Shown: in pieces, positions 8,593 to 17,759 of the stretch | Layout: each line of letters opens with the position of its first letter | Position numbering within the stretch: the stretch's first letter is position 1 | NCBI GenBank assembly: GCA_025808875.1 | Contig: CP075528.1 | Coordinates: 2,602,473-2,666,472 of the forward strand | From: Enhydrobacter sp. | GTDB taxonomy: Bacteria; Pseudomonadota; Alphaproteobacteria; Reyranellales; Reyranellaceae | Length of the DNA: 64,000 nt | Direction of reading: 5' to 3' | Program-made: the position numbers and the translations under genes | The notes under the pieces: model-generated | What the model was told of the DNA's origin: nothing | The model's database searches: none | The model's input: the letters and a program-made list of their open reading frames with translations, nothing else

Positions 8593-10209
8593 TCACACCG
8601 CGATCACCACCCCGTCGTGGCCCGGATCGGCGCCGCCATCGAGCCCGTCCTCGTGTACCCGGATGGCATGGACGGCCGCGAAGCCGAACGTATGCGGGCT
8701 GCGCGCGACGGGATAACCCATCGCACCCAGTTCCCGCTCGACGCGCCACTGGATGCGATTGGAGACGTCGATCGTGTCGGAGGTCGCCGAGAAACGCGGC
8801 GCGCTGACCGCCTCGACCATAGTCATGCCGAAATCGAGCGCGTTCAGGATGACGTGCAGGACGCCCATGGCGATCTGCGTCGCGCCCGGCGCACCGATGA
8901 TGAGGTGCGGCCGGTCGCCCTGGAAGACGATCGACGGCACGACCGACGAGAAGCGCGCCTTGCCGGGCGCGATCGAGCCGGCGCGACCTGGCCGCGGATC
9001 GAACACACCCATGCAGCCGTTGTACATGAAGCCGAGCCCCGGCGTGACCACGCCCGACGGCATGCCAAGCGAGTGGGTCATGGTGAAGCAGTTGCCGTCG
9101 CGGTCGAGTACCGAGATGTGCGTGGTGTCCTTGGAGGCGGCGCCCGAATTGAAGCGTGGCACGCTCGCCTTCACCCCGCGCCTGATCTCGTCGGCCATGC
9201 CGGCCGCATAGGCCTTCGACGTAAGATGCGCGACCGGTACGTCGACGAAGGCGGGATCGCCGACATGGGCGTCCTTGTCGATGGTGGCGCGCTTCATCGC
9301 CTCGGCGACGATGCGCACATGCTCGGCCGTCCCATGCTCGAGCGCGCCGAGGTCGAAATGCTCGAGGATGTTCAGCATCTCGAGCAGCATGACGCCGCCG
9401 CCCGGCGGCTGGTTGGTCGAGACCCTGTAGCCGCGATAGTCGCCCCACAGCGGCGGATTGCGCCGGGTCTTCCAGGCCCGGAGGTCGTCGGCCGAGAGCA
9501 GCGCCTCGTTGCGCTTCATGTCCTCGGCGATCGCCGCCGCGATCTCGCCCGTGTAGAAGGCATCGGCGCCGCCGCGCGCGATGGCGCGCAGGGTCTGACC
9601 GTAGTCGCGATTGACGACCCGATCGCCGACCCGCTTGGGCGAACCGTCGGGACGGCAGTAGAGGTCACGCGCCGCCGGCGTGAAGCGCGTGCGCTCGTGG
9701 TTGGGCACGCGGCCGTAGAGACCCTCCTCCGACCACCAGAAATGGACATGCGGGCGCACCGTCCAGCCGTTCTCCGCCCAATGGATCGCCGGCTCGACGA
9801 TGCGCGACCACGGCAGGCTGCCGTGCTCGCGATGGGCGTCGTGATACATCCTGAGATTTGCCGGCGCGCAGATCGACCGGTAGCCGATGTCGTTGATCCT
9901 GCCCCGGAGCACGAAGCCGTAGCCGTCGCGCGCTTCGCTCTCGATCAGGTTGGCCCACATGTCCGGCCGTGCTGCGAGCGGGGCCGGCGCGTGCGCGTCG
10001 ATGTAGCCGTGGAACTTCCTGTCCGGCATGTAGATGCCGCACGAGCCGAAGCCCGCAATGCCGCACATCAGCGGGTCGACCACGCCCTGGACCAGCGCGC
10101 AGGCAATGCCGGCATCGACCGCGTTGCCGCCCTCGCACAGCATGTCGGCGCCAGCCTCCGCCGCCTCGGGCTGCGGCGCCACGATCATCGATTTCTTGCG
10201 GTAGCGCAC
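8593..10209 (-). CDS. gamma-glutamyltransferase family protein
   Basis: Ntn-hydrolase that is made as a proenzyme and cleaves itself into large and small subunits; it transfers or hydrolyses gamma-glutamyl groups, or in some relatives cleaves other amides. It has 538 residues. The N-terminal VAPQPEAAEAGADML and GGNAVDAGIA are family hallmarks. The predicted catalytic and self-cleavage Thr is Thr362 in KDTTHISVLD, followed by GLGFMYNGCMGVFDPRPG and RPHLIIGAPGATQ. The GTG at 10209 is chosen because AGGAGG lies eight bases upstream; an ATG 33 bases earlier is possible. No signal peptide is visible, whereas classical GGT is periplasmic, so this member is probably cytoplasmic. It may act on material imported by the adjacent TRAP system. 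Confidence 0.88.
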   Translation of the reverse strand: MRYRKKSMIVAPQPEAAEAGADMLCEGGNAVDAGIACALVQGVVDPLMCGIAGFGSCGIYMPDRKFHGYIDAHAPAPLAARPDMWANLIESEARDGYGFVLRGRINDIGYRSICAPANLRMYHDAHREHGSLPWSRIVEPAIHWAENGWTVRPHVHFWWSEEGLYGRVPNHERTRFTPAARDLYCRPDGSPKRVGDRVVNRDYGQTLRAIARGGADAFYTGEIAAAIAEDMKRNEALLSADDLRAWKTRRNPPLWGDYRGYRVSTNQPPGGGVMLLEMLNILEHFDLGALEHGTAEHVRIVAEAMKRATIDKDAHVGDPAFVDVPVAHLTSKAYAAGMADEIRRGVKASVPRFNSGAASKDTTHISVLDRDGNCFTMTHSLGMPSGVVTPGLGFMYNGCMGVFDPRPGRAGSIAPGKARFSSVVPSIVFQGDRPHLIIGAPGATQIAMGVLHVILNALDFGMTMVEAVSAPRFSATSDTIDVSNRIQWRVERELGAMGYPVARSPHTFGFAAVHAIRVHEDGLDGGADPGHDGVVIAV

Positions 10210-10337
10210 TGGACGCTCCTCCTCGCGGTTTTCGCGCAACATGATCGTCGGGCGGCGGGCCGTCCATCCTGTCATCATCCTTGTCCGGCCGCCGCCGAGG
10301 CGTACCATGCCCGACGGAATTGCATCCGGAGGCGTTC

Positions 10338-10775
10338 GTGCAACTGAGCCCGCATTTCTCGCTCATCGAGTTCACCCATTCGAGCAAGGCGATTTCGATG
10401 GGCGTCAAGAACACACCGACGGCCGCGCACATGGTCAACTTGCGCAATCTCGCCGAGCGGATGGAGGCCGTCAGGGCCCTCTTCAACCGGCCGATCGAGA
10501 TCACCAGCGGCTATCGAAACCCGGTGGTCAACGAAGCGGTGGGCGGCGTGCCGGACTCCGACCATGCGCTGGGACACGCCGCCGACTTCCACGTCGACAA
10601 GATCGCCGACCTCGACGCAGCCAAGGTGATCCGCGACAGCACGCTCAAGTACGACCAGCTGATCTACGAGAAGAACCGCTGCGTGCACATCAGCTTCCAC
10701 CCCCGCATGCGGCGCCAGGTGCTTCGCCAGCCGGGCGGCCCGGGTTCGCCGGTCCATGTCGGGCTGGAACCCTAA
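10338..10775 (+). CDS. M15-family peptidase (D-Ala-D-Ala carboxypeptidase-like fold)
   Basis: Small zinc peptidase of 145 residues resembling the Peptidase_M15 C-terminal domain found in phage endolysins and many short bacterial proteins; it would cleave cell wall peptides. The zinc motif SxHxxGxAxD appears as SDHALGHAAD (Ser74, His76, Asp83), and the third ligand is His117 in CVHISFHP. EITSGYRNPVVN is the conserved strand before the metal site. The GTG start at 10338 is supported by GGAGG five bases upstream. There is no signal peptide, so export would need another route or it acts inside. It converges on the deacetylase gene with seven bases between the stops. Confidence 0.82.
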   Translation: MQLSPHFSLIEFTHSSKAISMGVKNTPTAAHMVNLRNLAERMEAVRALFNRPIEITSGYRNPVVNEAVGGVPDSDHALGHAADFHVDKIADLDAAKVIRDSTLKYDQLIYEKNRCVHISFHPRMRRQVLRQPGGPGSPVHVGLEP

Positions 10776-10782
10776 GCTCCTC

Positions 10783-11838
10783 TCACTCCCAGCCGTTGCG
10801 CTTACGCACGATGGCACTCGCCGGCGCAAGTGCCAGTCCCTTGGCCTGCACGGTCGGCAACCATTCCATGAGGGCCTGCAAGGTCGCCTCGTGCGGATGG
10901 CCGATCGCGACGACGAAGCCTTGTCGCCGCGCCACCACCTCCGATTCGGCGAGCTTGCGGCGTACCGCTTCGATCGTGTCGTCGTCGTCGAGGAAGACGT
11001 GCCGCACGATCGAAGGCACACCGAGTTCATGCGCGAGCTGGTCACCTACGGATTGCGCCGTCGTGCGCGAATCGAGGAACATCAGCCCGCGGATCTTGAA
11101 CTGCCGGAGCGCCGCCTCCATGCCGGGCCGATACGCCGTGAAGCGGCTGCCCATGTGATTGTTGACGCCGGCATATCCGTCGAACGAATCGAGGGCCGCG
11201 ACGGTGCGTTGCCGGATCTCGGCCATCGACAGCGACACGAGCAGCGCCTGCGGGCCGGGATCGTTTCGCCCGTTCGGCTCCATCGGCAGATGAAGCATCA
11301 ATTCGTGGCCGCGCGCCCGCGCCGCGCGCGCCTGCGTTGCGAGGTCCCTGGCGTAGGGCAGGAACGACATCGTCATCGGACCCGGCAGCTCCCAGGCGCG
11401 GCGCGAGCGCGGCCGGTCGAGGCCGATGTCGTCGATGACGATGGCAACCAACGGCGTGGCGGACGGAAGCCGGAATGGCACGGCGTGGCGTCGCCACGTT
11501 TCGTCCGCTGGCGCCGGTGCCAGCCGTATCGGCCGCGGCTTTTCCTCGACCGTCGGCCGCGACTTGCCGGGTTCGACCTCGGTGTATTTCGGCAGGTCGG
11601 GCAGATCGTCGATTCGCGCGTACTTGGGCTCGGGCGTCGCCGCGGGCTCGGTCGGCAGGAAGTGCTCGGCAACCCGGTAGCCGCCCAACAGGCTCGCGCC
11701 GAAAAGCAGCACGACCGCAGCGACCGCAGCGGGGATGCGCCGCGCGGCGAGCCAGGCACTGGCGCGCGCGTATTGCCGCCGCAGGCCCTCCGGACTCCTT
11801 CTGTTCGACTTCCTGCTTCTGTTCTTCCTAGACGCCAT
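10783..11838 (-). CDS. divergent polysaccharide deacetylase family protein (YibQ-like)
   Basis: A 351-residue protein with a basic N terminus, one membrane anchor (about residues 35-55), a Pro/Glu-rich linker to about 120, and then a NodB-like beta/alpha barrel of the divergent polysaccharide deacetylase (YibQ) family. The family motifs are VAIVIDDIGLD, HLPMEP, NNHMGS, FLDSRTT and VAIGHPHEATL. It is probably an envelope enzyme anchored in the inner membrane and facing the periplasm; the substrate of this family is not settled. It follows the acyl-CoA synthetase/GNAT gene by 75 bases containing a possible promoter. A perfect palindrome abuts the start codon, and no Shine-Dalgarno is evident. 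Confidence 0.87.
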   Translation of the reverse strand: MASRKNRSRKSNRRSPEGLRRQYARASAWLAARRIPAAVAAVVLLFGASLLGGYRVAEHFLPTEPAATPEPKYARIDDLPDLPKYTEVEPGKSRPTVEEKPRPIRLAPAPADETWRRHAVPFRLPSATPLVAIVIDDIGLDRPRSRRAWELPGPMTMSFLPYARDLATQARAARARGHELMLHLPMEPNGRNDPGPQALLVSLSMAEIRQRTVAALDSFDGYAGVNNHMGSRFTAYRPGMEAALRQFKIRGLMFLDSRTTAQSVGDQLAHELGVPSIVRHVFLDDDDTIEAVRRKLAESEVVARRQGFVVAIGHPHEATLQALMEWLPTVQAKGLALAPASAIVRKRNGWE

Positions 11839-11850
11839 CTGAAATTTCAG
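11839..11850. repeat. perfect 12-base palindrome abutting a start codon
   Basis: CTGAAATTTCAG lies immediately next to the deacetylase start codon, where a ribosome-binding site would be expected. The AT-rich palindrome could be an operator or could fold at the 5' end of the message. No protein is known to bind it. Confidence 0.4.
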
Positions 11851-11876
11851 TCTTAAGCACCTGACTTTGCGCCACT

Positions 11877-11905
11877 ATTTTGCCTTAGTTCAGAAGGGCC
11901 GACAA
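11877..11905 (-). promoter_or_regulatory. possible promoter of the deacetylase gene
   Basis: On the minus strand, TTGTCG (11905-11900) and CAAAAT (11882-11877) are 17 bases apart, in a locally AT-rich stretch upstream of the gene starting at 11838. The match is moderate. Confidence 0.35.
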
Positions 11906-11913
11906 AACATTCG

Positions 11914-14589
11914 TTACACATCGCCGAGTCGCTTCACCATGCGCACGTCGCCATTGCCGACACGGCCGGGCTCGCGCTTGAAGCCGAGTGCTTCGGCGAG
12001 GCCGAACATCTTCCGGTTCTCGCGCAGCACATGGCCGATCACGCGCTTGATGCCGCGCGTCTTCGCGTAAGCGAGCACATTGTCCATCAGCAGGCGGCCG
12101 TAGCCCCGGCCCTGACGGTCAGAAGCGACGATCAGCGCGAACTCGGCCTGTTCAAAACCCGGATCGGCGGCCAGCCGACCGACGCCGAGAAGTTCCTCGC
12201 CGTCGAGCAGCAAGAACGCCATCTCGCGATCGTAGTCGATCTGCGTCAGGCGCGCGGCCATCTCATGGCTGAGTTCGCGCAACGGCCCGAAGAATCTCAG
12301 GCGGATGTCCTCGGCCGAGAGGCGCCGCGTGAATGCCTGAAGCAGCGGCTCGTCCTGCGGCCGGATCGGACGGATACGCAGAGTCTCGCCGCGATGGACG
12401 AGCGCCGCCTCGAGTTCGCTCGGATAGGGCCGTATCGCAAAGCGCGCGGCCCTCTCCTGCTTGCTGGGCGGCCGCACCACGATGCGCGCGTCGAGTGCCA
12501 CGACGCCCTTGTCGTCCACCAGCAGAGGATTGATGTCGAGCTCGGCGATCTCCTCGACGTCGGCGATGAGTTGCGACAGCCGCACCATGGCCTCTCCGAC
12601 GGCGGCGCGTGCCGCCGGCGGCCGGTCGCGATAGCCGCGCAGCAGCCGGTCGATGCGCGTCCGACTCAGGGCGTCCTCGGCCAGCACCGGGTCGAGCGGC
12701 GGCAACGCCAGCGCCTTGTCGTCGACCACCTCGGCCGCCACGCCGCCGTGCCCGACCATCAGGATTGGCCCGAACACCTGATCCTCGGCAGCACCCAGAA
12801 TGAGTTCGATGGCGTGTGGGCGCTTCACCATCGGCTGCACGACGAAGCCGTCGATCGCGGCCGCCGGCGCCAGCTCATGGGCCTTGCGACTCATGTCGCG
12901 CACGGCATCGAGCACGGCCTGCTCCGAATCGAGGTCTAGAGCCACGCCGCCAACGTCGGTTTTATGCGTGATTTGGCGCGACAGGATCTTGACCGCGACG
13001 GGAAAGCCGATGCGGACCGCGGCGGCGGCGGCCTCGGCCGCATCCAGAACGATCTCGGTCGGCACCGCGGGAATGCCGTAGGCCGTCAGTACGCGCTTGG
13101 CCTCGGGTTCGGTCAGGATGCTGCGTCCTTCATGCAGTGCGCCGTTGACGATCGAGTGGACCAGGCGCGTGTCGGAACGCGCTTCCGGGATCGATGGCGG
13201 CGTGCGCTGCAGCGCGCGCTGGCCGCGGCGGTATTGCACCAGATGCATGAAGCCGCGCACGGCGCGCAGCGGCGTGTCGAAGGCCGGCAACCCGGCCTCG
13301 TGCAGCACGCGCCGGCCAGCCTCGGCGTCGGGGCCGCCGATCCAGCAACCGATCACTGGCACCAGCTTGCGGCCGGACGACTGGGCAATGGCGCGAGCGG
13401 CCTCCTCGGGCGAAGCGAGCGCCGTCGGCACGTTCATGGCGAGCACCGCGCCCACGCCCCGATCGTCGGCCAGGGCATCGAGCGCCGCGGCGTAGCGCGC
13501 ACCGTCGGCGTCGCCGACGATGTCGAGCGGGTTGGCGCGCGACCAGATCGGCGGCATCGCCTTGTCGAGGCGCGCGTAGGTCTCGGGCGCCAAGGTCGCG
13601 AGTTCGCCGCCCTCGTCGATCAGGGTGTCGGTCGCGATGATGCCGACACCGCCACCGTTGGTCAGGATGGCGAGGCTCTCGTTGCGCGGCGACATACCGT
13701 GCCCGAGCGTCTCGGCGGCATCGAAGAGTTCGCCCAGGCCCGTCACGCGCACCAGGCCGGCGCGGGCGAACGCCGCATCGTAGACCGCCGTCGACCCGGC
13801 CATCGAGCCGGTGTGCGATGCCGCCGCCTGCGCCGCGGCCGCGTGACGGCCGGCTTTTAGCACGATCACCGGCTTGAGCCTGGCGACGCCGCGTGCCGCC
13901 GACATGAACTTGCGCGCCTGCGTGATGCCTTCGACGTACATCAGGACGGCGCGTGTTTCGTGGTCGCCCGCCATGATATCGAGCATGTCGCCGAAATCGA
14001 CGTCGGCCATGTCGCCCATCGAGACCAGGCGGGAGAAGCCGATGTTCTGCGCAGCGCCCCAGTCGGCCAGGCCCGCCAGCACCGCGCCCGACTGGGCGAT
14101 GGCGGCGATGCGCCCGGCCCTCGGCCGGCCCGGCCCGAAGCTCGCGTTGAGCCCGATGCCCGGAGCGGCGTAGCCGATGCAGTTGGGGCCGACAATGCGC
14201 AGCAAATGGGGCTGCGCGGCACGCAGGAGCCGGTCGCGCCAAGCCTGGTTGGCCTTGCGCGCGTCCGCACCGGTGCCGGGCCCGGAGCTGACGATCACCG
14301 CAGCCTTGGTGCCGGCGAGGCCGAGTTCCTTGACGACGCCGGGCACGGTGTCGGCGGGCGTCATGATCACGGCGAGATCGGCGGGCTCGGGCAGCTCACT
14401 CAGGCTGCGCAGCACCTTGTGGCCCTCGATCTCCCCGCCCTTGGGATTGACCAGATGGATGGCGCCGCGGAAGCCGCCCCGCAGCAGGTTGCGTGTCACC
14501 GCGCGGCCGACCGTGCCCGGTCGCGCGCTTGCGCCGACCGCCACGACCGAGCGTGGCGCCATGAGCCCATCGAGGTTGCGTGTGGACAT
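11914..14589 (-). CDS. acyl-CoA synthetase (ADP-forming type) fused to a GNAT acetyltransferase
   Basis: An 891-residue fusion. The CoA-binding Rossmann domain (about 5-140) is followed by succinyl-CoA ligase-like domains (to about 460) containing SHTGSMAGS, with His259 as the candidate phosphorylated residue. An ATP-grasp domain (about 480-700) carries HKTDVGGVALDL. The C-terminal GNAT domain (about 725-891) has the acetyl-CoA loop VASDRQGRGYGRLLM. The architecture matches Pat/PatZ-type protein lysine acetyltransferases, which acetylate and switch off acetyl-CoA synthetase, and also bifunctional acetate-CoA ligase/GNAT proteins. Retention of the His and ATP-grasp motifs leaves ligase activity possible. 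It is divergent from a membrane protein at 14625. Confidence 0.9.
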   Translation of the reverse strand: MSTRNLDGLMAPRSVVAVGASARPGTVGRAVTRNLLRGGFRGAIHLVNPKGGEIEGHKVLRSLSELPEPADLAVIMTPADTVPGVVKELGLAGTKAAVIVSSGPGTGADARKANQAWRDRLLRAAQPHLLRIVGPNCIGYAAPGIGLNASFGPGRPRAGRIAAIAQSGAVLAGLADWGAAQNIGFSRLVSMGDMADVDFGDMLDIMAGDHETRAVLMYVEGITQARKFMSAARGVARLKPVIVLKAGRHAAAAQAAASHTGSMAGSTAVYDAAFARAGLVRVTGLGELFDAAETLGHGMSPRNESLAILTNGGGVGIIATDTLIDEGGELATLAPETYARLDKAMPPIWSRANPLDIVGDADGARYAAALDALADDRGVGAVLAMNVPTALASPEEAARAIAQSSGRKLVPVIGCWIGGPDAEAGRRVLHEAGLPAFDTPLRAVRGFMHLVQYRRGQRALQRTPPSIPEARSDTRLVHSIVNGALHEGRSILTEPEAKRVLTAYGIPAVPTEIVLDAAEAAAAAVRIGFPVAVKILSRQITHKTDVGGVALDLDSEQAVLDAVRDMSRKAHELAPAAAIDGFVVQPMVKRPHAIELILGAAEDQVFGPILMVGHGGVAAEVVDDKALALPPLDPVLAEDALSRTRIDRLLRGYRDRPPAARAAVGEAMVRLSQLIADVEEIAELDINPLLVDDKGVVALDARIVVRPPSKQERAARFAIRPYPSELEAALVHRGETLRIRPIRPQDEPLLQAFTRRLSAEDIRLRFFGPLRELSHEMAARLTQIDYDREMAFLLLDGEELLGVGRLAADPGFEQAEFALIVASDRQGRGYGRLLMDNVLAYAKTRGIKRVIGHVLRENRKMFGLAEALGFKREPGRVGNGDVRMVKRLGDV

Positions 14590-14624
14590 CGCTTCGTCAG
14601 ATCATCGACAATCGAGGCGAAGGC

Positions 14625-15176
14625 ATGACAGCGAACGTGCAGGCGAACAAGGACGAAGCCGTCGCAGTCGAGTTGCGGCTCGATCGGCTGGCGCGGCTCT
14701 ACAACTCGCTCGATCCCTCGCCCTTCAAGGACAAGGAGCTCGACGCGGCCGCCGACGAATACATCGTCGGCTCGGCGCAGGAACTCGGTGGCCGGCCGAT
14801 GCGACTGGTCGTGCTGCTTTCGGAACCCGAACTGAAGCTGGCCGACGCCGCCGACATCATCGCTTCGATCCGCGGCCACTTCCTCTGGCGCGCCCAGGTC
14901 GAGAGCCGGCGCTTGAGCTCGGAACTTAGACGCGGCCGGCGCAGCCTCGCGATCGGCCTCGTCTTCCTGGTGGTCTGCCTCGTCGTGCGCCAGTTGATCG
15001 GCACACCGGAGACAGGTCCGACGCATATCCTGCGCGAGGGCCTTCTGATCGTCGGCTGGGTGGCGATGTGGGGTCCCATCGAAATCTTCCTCTACGCGTG
15101 GTGGCCGATCGCCGGCCGGCGGCGCCTGTTCGAGCAGCTGGCACGGACCGACGTCGAGGTGCGGCCGCTCAAATGA
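14625..15176 (+). CDS. conserved hypothetical membrane protein
   Basis: A 183-residue protein of unknown function. The N-terminal 100 residues are soluble and mostly helical, containing RLYNSLDPSPFKDKELD and then a predicted strand MRLVVLLSEPE. Two membrane segments follow at about 106-125 and 138-160, and a short basic and hydrophilic tail ends the protein. The ATG at 14625 is preferred over an upstream in-frame ATG that overlaps the divergent synthetase/GNAT gene. Its stop overlaps the stop of the convergent DMT transporter by eight bases. I recognise no named domain. Confidence 0.72.
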   Translation: MTANVQANKDEAVAVELRLDRLARLYNSLDPSPFKDKELDAAADEYIVGSAQELGGRPMRLVVLLSEPELKLADAADIIASIRGHFLWRAQVESRRLSSELRRGRRSLAIGLVFLVVCLVVRQLIGTPETGPTHILREGLLIVGWVAMWGPIEIFLYAWWPIAGRRRLFEQLARTDVEVRPLK

Positions 15177-16053
15177 GCTGCGGCCCGTTCATCAGGACGA
15201 GCCCCACCACGATGACCGCCGCCGCAGCGACCCGCCGCCGGCCGAACGGCTCGCCAAGCAGCAGCGTGCCAATCAGAGCCCCGAACAGTACCGACGTCTC
15301 GCGTAGGGCGGCGACATGGGCCATCGGTCCGAGAGCCAATGCGTAGATCGCGATGCCGTAGCCGACCGTGGCGATGGCGCCGCCGGCCGCACCGCGCCAC
15401 CAATTCACCTTGAGATGGCTCCAGACGCTGCGCGGTCTCAATGTCAGCGCCAACACCAGGAGCCAAGGCCCTTCGACCACGCACAGCCAGGCGATGTAGG
15501 AGATGCGGTGCTCGAGCGTCGGACCCGCCGCACGCACGCCGAGCCCGTCGGCGACGATGTAGCCGGCGATGGTGAAGCCTGTGAGCACCGCGAAAAATGT
15601 CGCCAGCCCATGGCGTGCGCCGGGCCGGGGCACAGCGGCGCGCAGCGGCATCGCCAACGCGACCAGGCCGAGACTCAACAGCACGACGCCGGCGATGTCC
15701 TGCACCCGCAGGTGCTCGCCGATCATCCGGCCCGAGACCAGCGCCACGAGCAGCGGCCCGAGCCCGCGCGCGATCGGATAGGTGTGGCTGAGGTCGCCGT
15801 AGGAGTACGCCTTGAGCAGGCAGGCGTAGTAGGCGATGTGGATCAGAACCGAGGCGATCAGGAACTTCCATGCCGCCGGCTCGATCATGGGCACGAACGG
15901 CACAGTAGCCAAGCCCATCAGGGTGCCGGTCGTCATGATGACGCCGAAAGTCGCCAGCCGGTCCGACGAATCGGACTTCAGGATGGCGTTCCACGAAGCG
16001 TGCATGATGGCTGCCAGCAGCAGCAGCCCGACGATGAGGGGTTCGACGACCAA
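15169..16053 (-). CDS. EamA/DMT superfamily transporter
   Basis: Inner membrane protein of 294 residues with about ten hydrophobic helices arranged as two EamA repeats (about 5-140 and 150-290), typical of drug/metabolite exporters. The first repeat contains HASWNAILKSDSSDR and the second TVGYGIAIYALALGPMAHVA, followed by ETSVLFGALIGTLLLGEPFGRR, the usual EamA end. The substrate is unknown. The 67-base gap upstream contains a loose TTGGGC / TTAACA pair that could serve as promoter. It converges on the hypothetical membrane gene at 14625 with an 8-base overlap. Confidence 0.85.
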   Translation of the reverse strand: MVVEPLIVGLLLLAAIMHASWNAILKSDSSDRLATFGVIMTTGTLMGLATVPFVPMIEPAAWKFLIASVLIHIAYYACLLKAYSYGDLSHTYPIARGLGPLLVALVSGRMIGEHLRVQDIAGVVLLSLGLVALAMPLRAAVPRPGARHGLATFFAVLTGFTIAGYIVADGLGVRAAGPTLEHRISYIAWLCVVEGPWLLVLALTLRPRSVWSHLKVNWWRGAAGGAIATVGYGIAIYALALGPMAHVAALRETSVLFGALIGTLLLGEPFGRRRVAAAAVIVVGLVLMNGPQLI

Positions 16054-16120
16054 TGGGCAGGACTTCTTGTTAACCGAAGTGTAACAGAAAAGCCCAACTC
16101 CGGTGACGGACGAGGGACGG

Positions 16121-16882
16121 TCAGGGCCGCTTCTTGCTATAGTTCCGGTAAGTCACGTTGATGCGCACATGGACCTTCTCTCCATCGACATCGACGTCCT
16201 CGTCGGCGCGAATCGAGAACGGCAGATAGTCGTCGCTGCCCGGCACTTCGCCGCGGATCACTTCGTAGCGCATGCGCGCGATGGGGAACCCCGGGCTGCG
16301 GCCGCAGGTTCGCACGATGCCCATGGTGCGGCCCCGCACCCAAGTCCTTCCCAGGAAGGCCCGCTCGCGGTCCACGCCATGGCGCGGCAGGATGTCGAAC
16401 ACGTGCAGCCGCACGTCGCCCATGGCCTGGCGCCCGGAATAGACGATGTCGCGGTCGGCCAGCTTGTCCATGGTCAGGGTGAACGGCAGCGTGTCGCGGA
16501 ACGCCCAAACGTCGCTCTCGGAAAACTTGATCCGCTTCAACGTATTGATCGTCTCGCCCTCCAGCCTGTCCCGACGCGCACCCGTGTCGTCGAACTCCGA
16601 GAGCAGTGCTTGGCGGAACTCGCCGTCGACTTCGTCGCCCTTGAGGGTCTGGACCACGACCTCCAGCCGATAGCCGAACGTCGCGAAGGCCCGTGAGAGC
16701 GCCGTTTCCTTGGCGGCGATCTCGCTGATGAAGTCCTGCGCCGTGAGCCGCGAGTCGGCGGTGGCGTCGAGCGCTCCGAGGCCTTCGTTGCAATCGACCC
16801 GCCCCTCTGCCGGCAACGCGGCGAACACCAGCGCCGACGTCAGCACGGCGAGGCACGCACGGGAGTTTGTTCTCATGCTCAT
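16121..16882 (-). CDS. hypothetical secreted protein
   Basis: About 250 residues, no recognised domain. Either of two nearby ATGs (16882, MSMRTNSR; or 16876, MRTNSR) gives a signal peptide with hydrophobic core [17 protein letters not shown] and a likely cut near AEG before RVDCNEG. The mature part is predicted alpha/beta with many charged residues, contains just one more Cys (TCGRSPG), which could pair with that of VDCNEG, and ends in a strand-rich stretch [25 protein letters not shown]. It is probably periplasmic. The gene is divergent from trpG, about 40 bases apart, with no obvious shared function. Confidence 0.7.
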   Translation of the reverse strand: MSMRTNSRACLAVLTSALVFAALPAEGRVDCNEGLGALDATADSRLTAQDFISEIAAKETALSRAFATFGYRLEVVVQTLKGDEVDGEFRQALLSEFDDTGARRDRLEGETINTLKRIKFSESDVWAFRDTLPFTLTMDKLADRDIVYSGRQAMGDVRLHVFDILPRHGVDRERAFLGRTWVRGRTMGIVRTCGRSPGFPIARMRYEVIRGEVPGSDDYLPFSIRADEDVDVDGEKVHVRINVTYRNYSKKRP

Positions 16883-16921
16883 TTGGCCTACATTACCGCC
16901 GACACGAGGGACAAGTCGAAC

Positions 16922-17524
16922 GTGCTGCTTCTCATCGATAACTACGACAGCTTCACCTACAACCTCGTCCATTTTCTGGGCGATCTCGGGGCGCGCTGCG
17001 CCGTACATCGGAACGACCAGATCACGGTCGATGCCGCGCTCGCCTCGAAGCCGGATGCGATCGTGCTGTCGCCCGGTCCGTGCACGCCCAACGAGGCCGG
17101 CATCTGCATGGACCTCATTCAAGCGGCGGCACGCGAACAGGTGCCGCTGCTCGGCGTCTGCCTCGGCCATCAGGCCATCGGTCAGGTGTTCGGCGGCAAG
17201 GTCGTGCGCGCGCCCACGCCCATGCACGGCAAGCTCTCGGGCGTCCAGCACAAGGGGCAAGGCGTGTTCGAGGACGTGCCCTCGCCGTTCGACGCCACCC
17301 GCTACCACTCGCTGGTGGTCGACCGCGGCGGTTTCCCGAAGGAACTGGAAGTGGTCGCCGAAACCGGCGACATCATCATGGGCCTGCGCCACCGGACCCT
17401 GCCGATCCATGGCGTGCAGTTTCATCCGGAGAGCATCGCCTCCCAGCATGGCCACAAGATTCTCGAGAATTTCCTCAAGATCGCCGGCGCCCACCCGGGC
17501 CAACAGAGTCGCAAGGCGGCCTGA
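16922..17524 (+). CDS. trpG: anthranilate / aminodeoxychorismate synthase component II (glutamine amidotransferase)
   Basis: Class I glutamine amidotransferase of 200 residues that supplies ammonia to anthranilate synthase (tryptophan) and, in many bacteria, also to aminodeoxychorismate synthase (folate). The N terminus [14 protein letters not shown] and [11 protein letters not shown] are family hallmarks. The catalytic triad is Cys80 in GVCLGHQ, His168 and Glu170 in VQFHPES. The GTG at 16922 gives the standard N terminus; an in-frame TTG 13 codons upstream is possible. No trpE lies in the window. After the stop, a weak hairpin (arms at 17548-17553 and 17561-17566) and an antisense metal-binding gene separate it from trpD. 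Confidence 0.93.
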   Translation: MLLLIDNYDSFTYNLVHFLGDLGARCAVHRNDQITVDAALASKPDAIVLSPGPCTPNEAGICMDLIQAAAREQVPLLGVCLGHQAIGQVFGGKVVRAPTPMHGKLSGVQHKGQGVFEDVPSPFDATRYHSLVVDRGGFPKELEVVAETGDIIMGLRHRTLPIHGVQFHPESIASQHGHKILENFLKIAGAHPGQQSRKAA

Positions 17525-17558
17525 AGTCTTTACTTACTTTCAGTAACTACCCTTGGGG

Positions 17559-17759
17559 TTAGGGTACGACGCCGAATCCGGCGCGCTGGATGGCGCGCGT
17601 AATGGCGGGTAGGTCGGCGCCTTCGGGCAGCCGCATCTCGCCGCTCTTTAGATCGATCGAGAGCGGCGCGGTACCTGCGCCCGTCGCGGCGCGGGTGACG
17701 GCCTTGACGCAGCCGTCGCAATCCATGCCGGTGACCTTGAGAATGATGTCCTGAGCCAT
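17559..17759 (-). CDS. heavy-metal-associated (HMA) domain protein, CopZ-like
   Basis: A 66-residue single HMA domain of the copper-chaperone type. The metal site is GMDCDGC (Cys14 and Cys17), after the first beta strand (DIILKVT). The rest fits a beta-alpha-beta-beta-alpha-beta fold. It would carry Cu(I) or a similar soft metal in the cytoplasm. It is on the strand opposite to trpG and trpD, between the two, and has no metal ATPase or regulator beside it. The loop carries Asp and Gly between the cysteines rather than the more common His/Ala. Confidence 0.85.
   Translation of the reverse strand: MAQDIILKVTGMDCDGCVKAVTRAATGAGTAPLSIDLKSGEMRLPEGADLPAITRAIQRAGFGVVP

Noticed and set aside
16121..17503. 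A 460-codon minus-strand frame covering trpG's antisense and the secreted protein
   Set aside because: The 5' two-fifths is antisense to trpG; the signal peptide starts near 16880 give a sensible protein.
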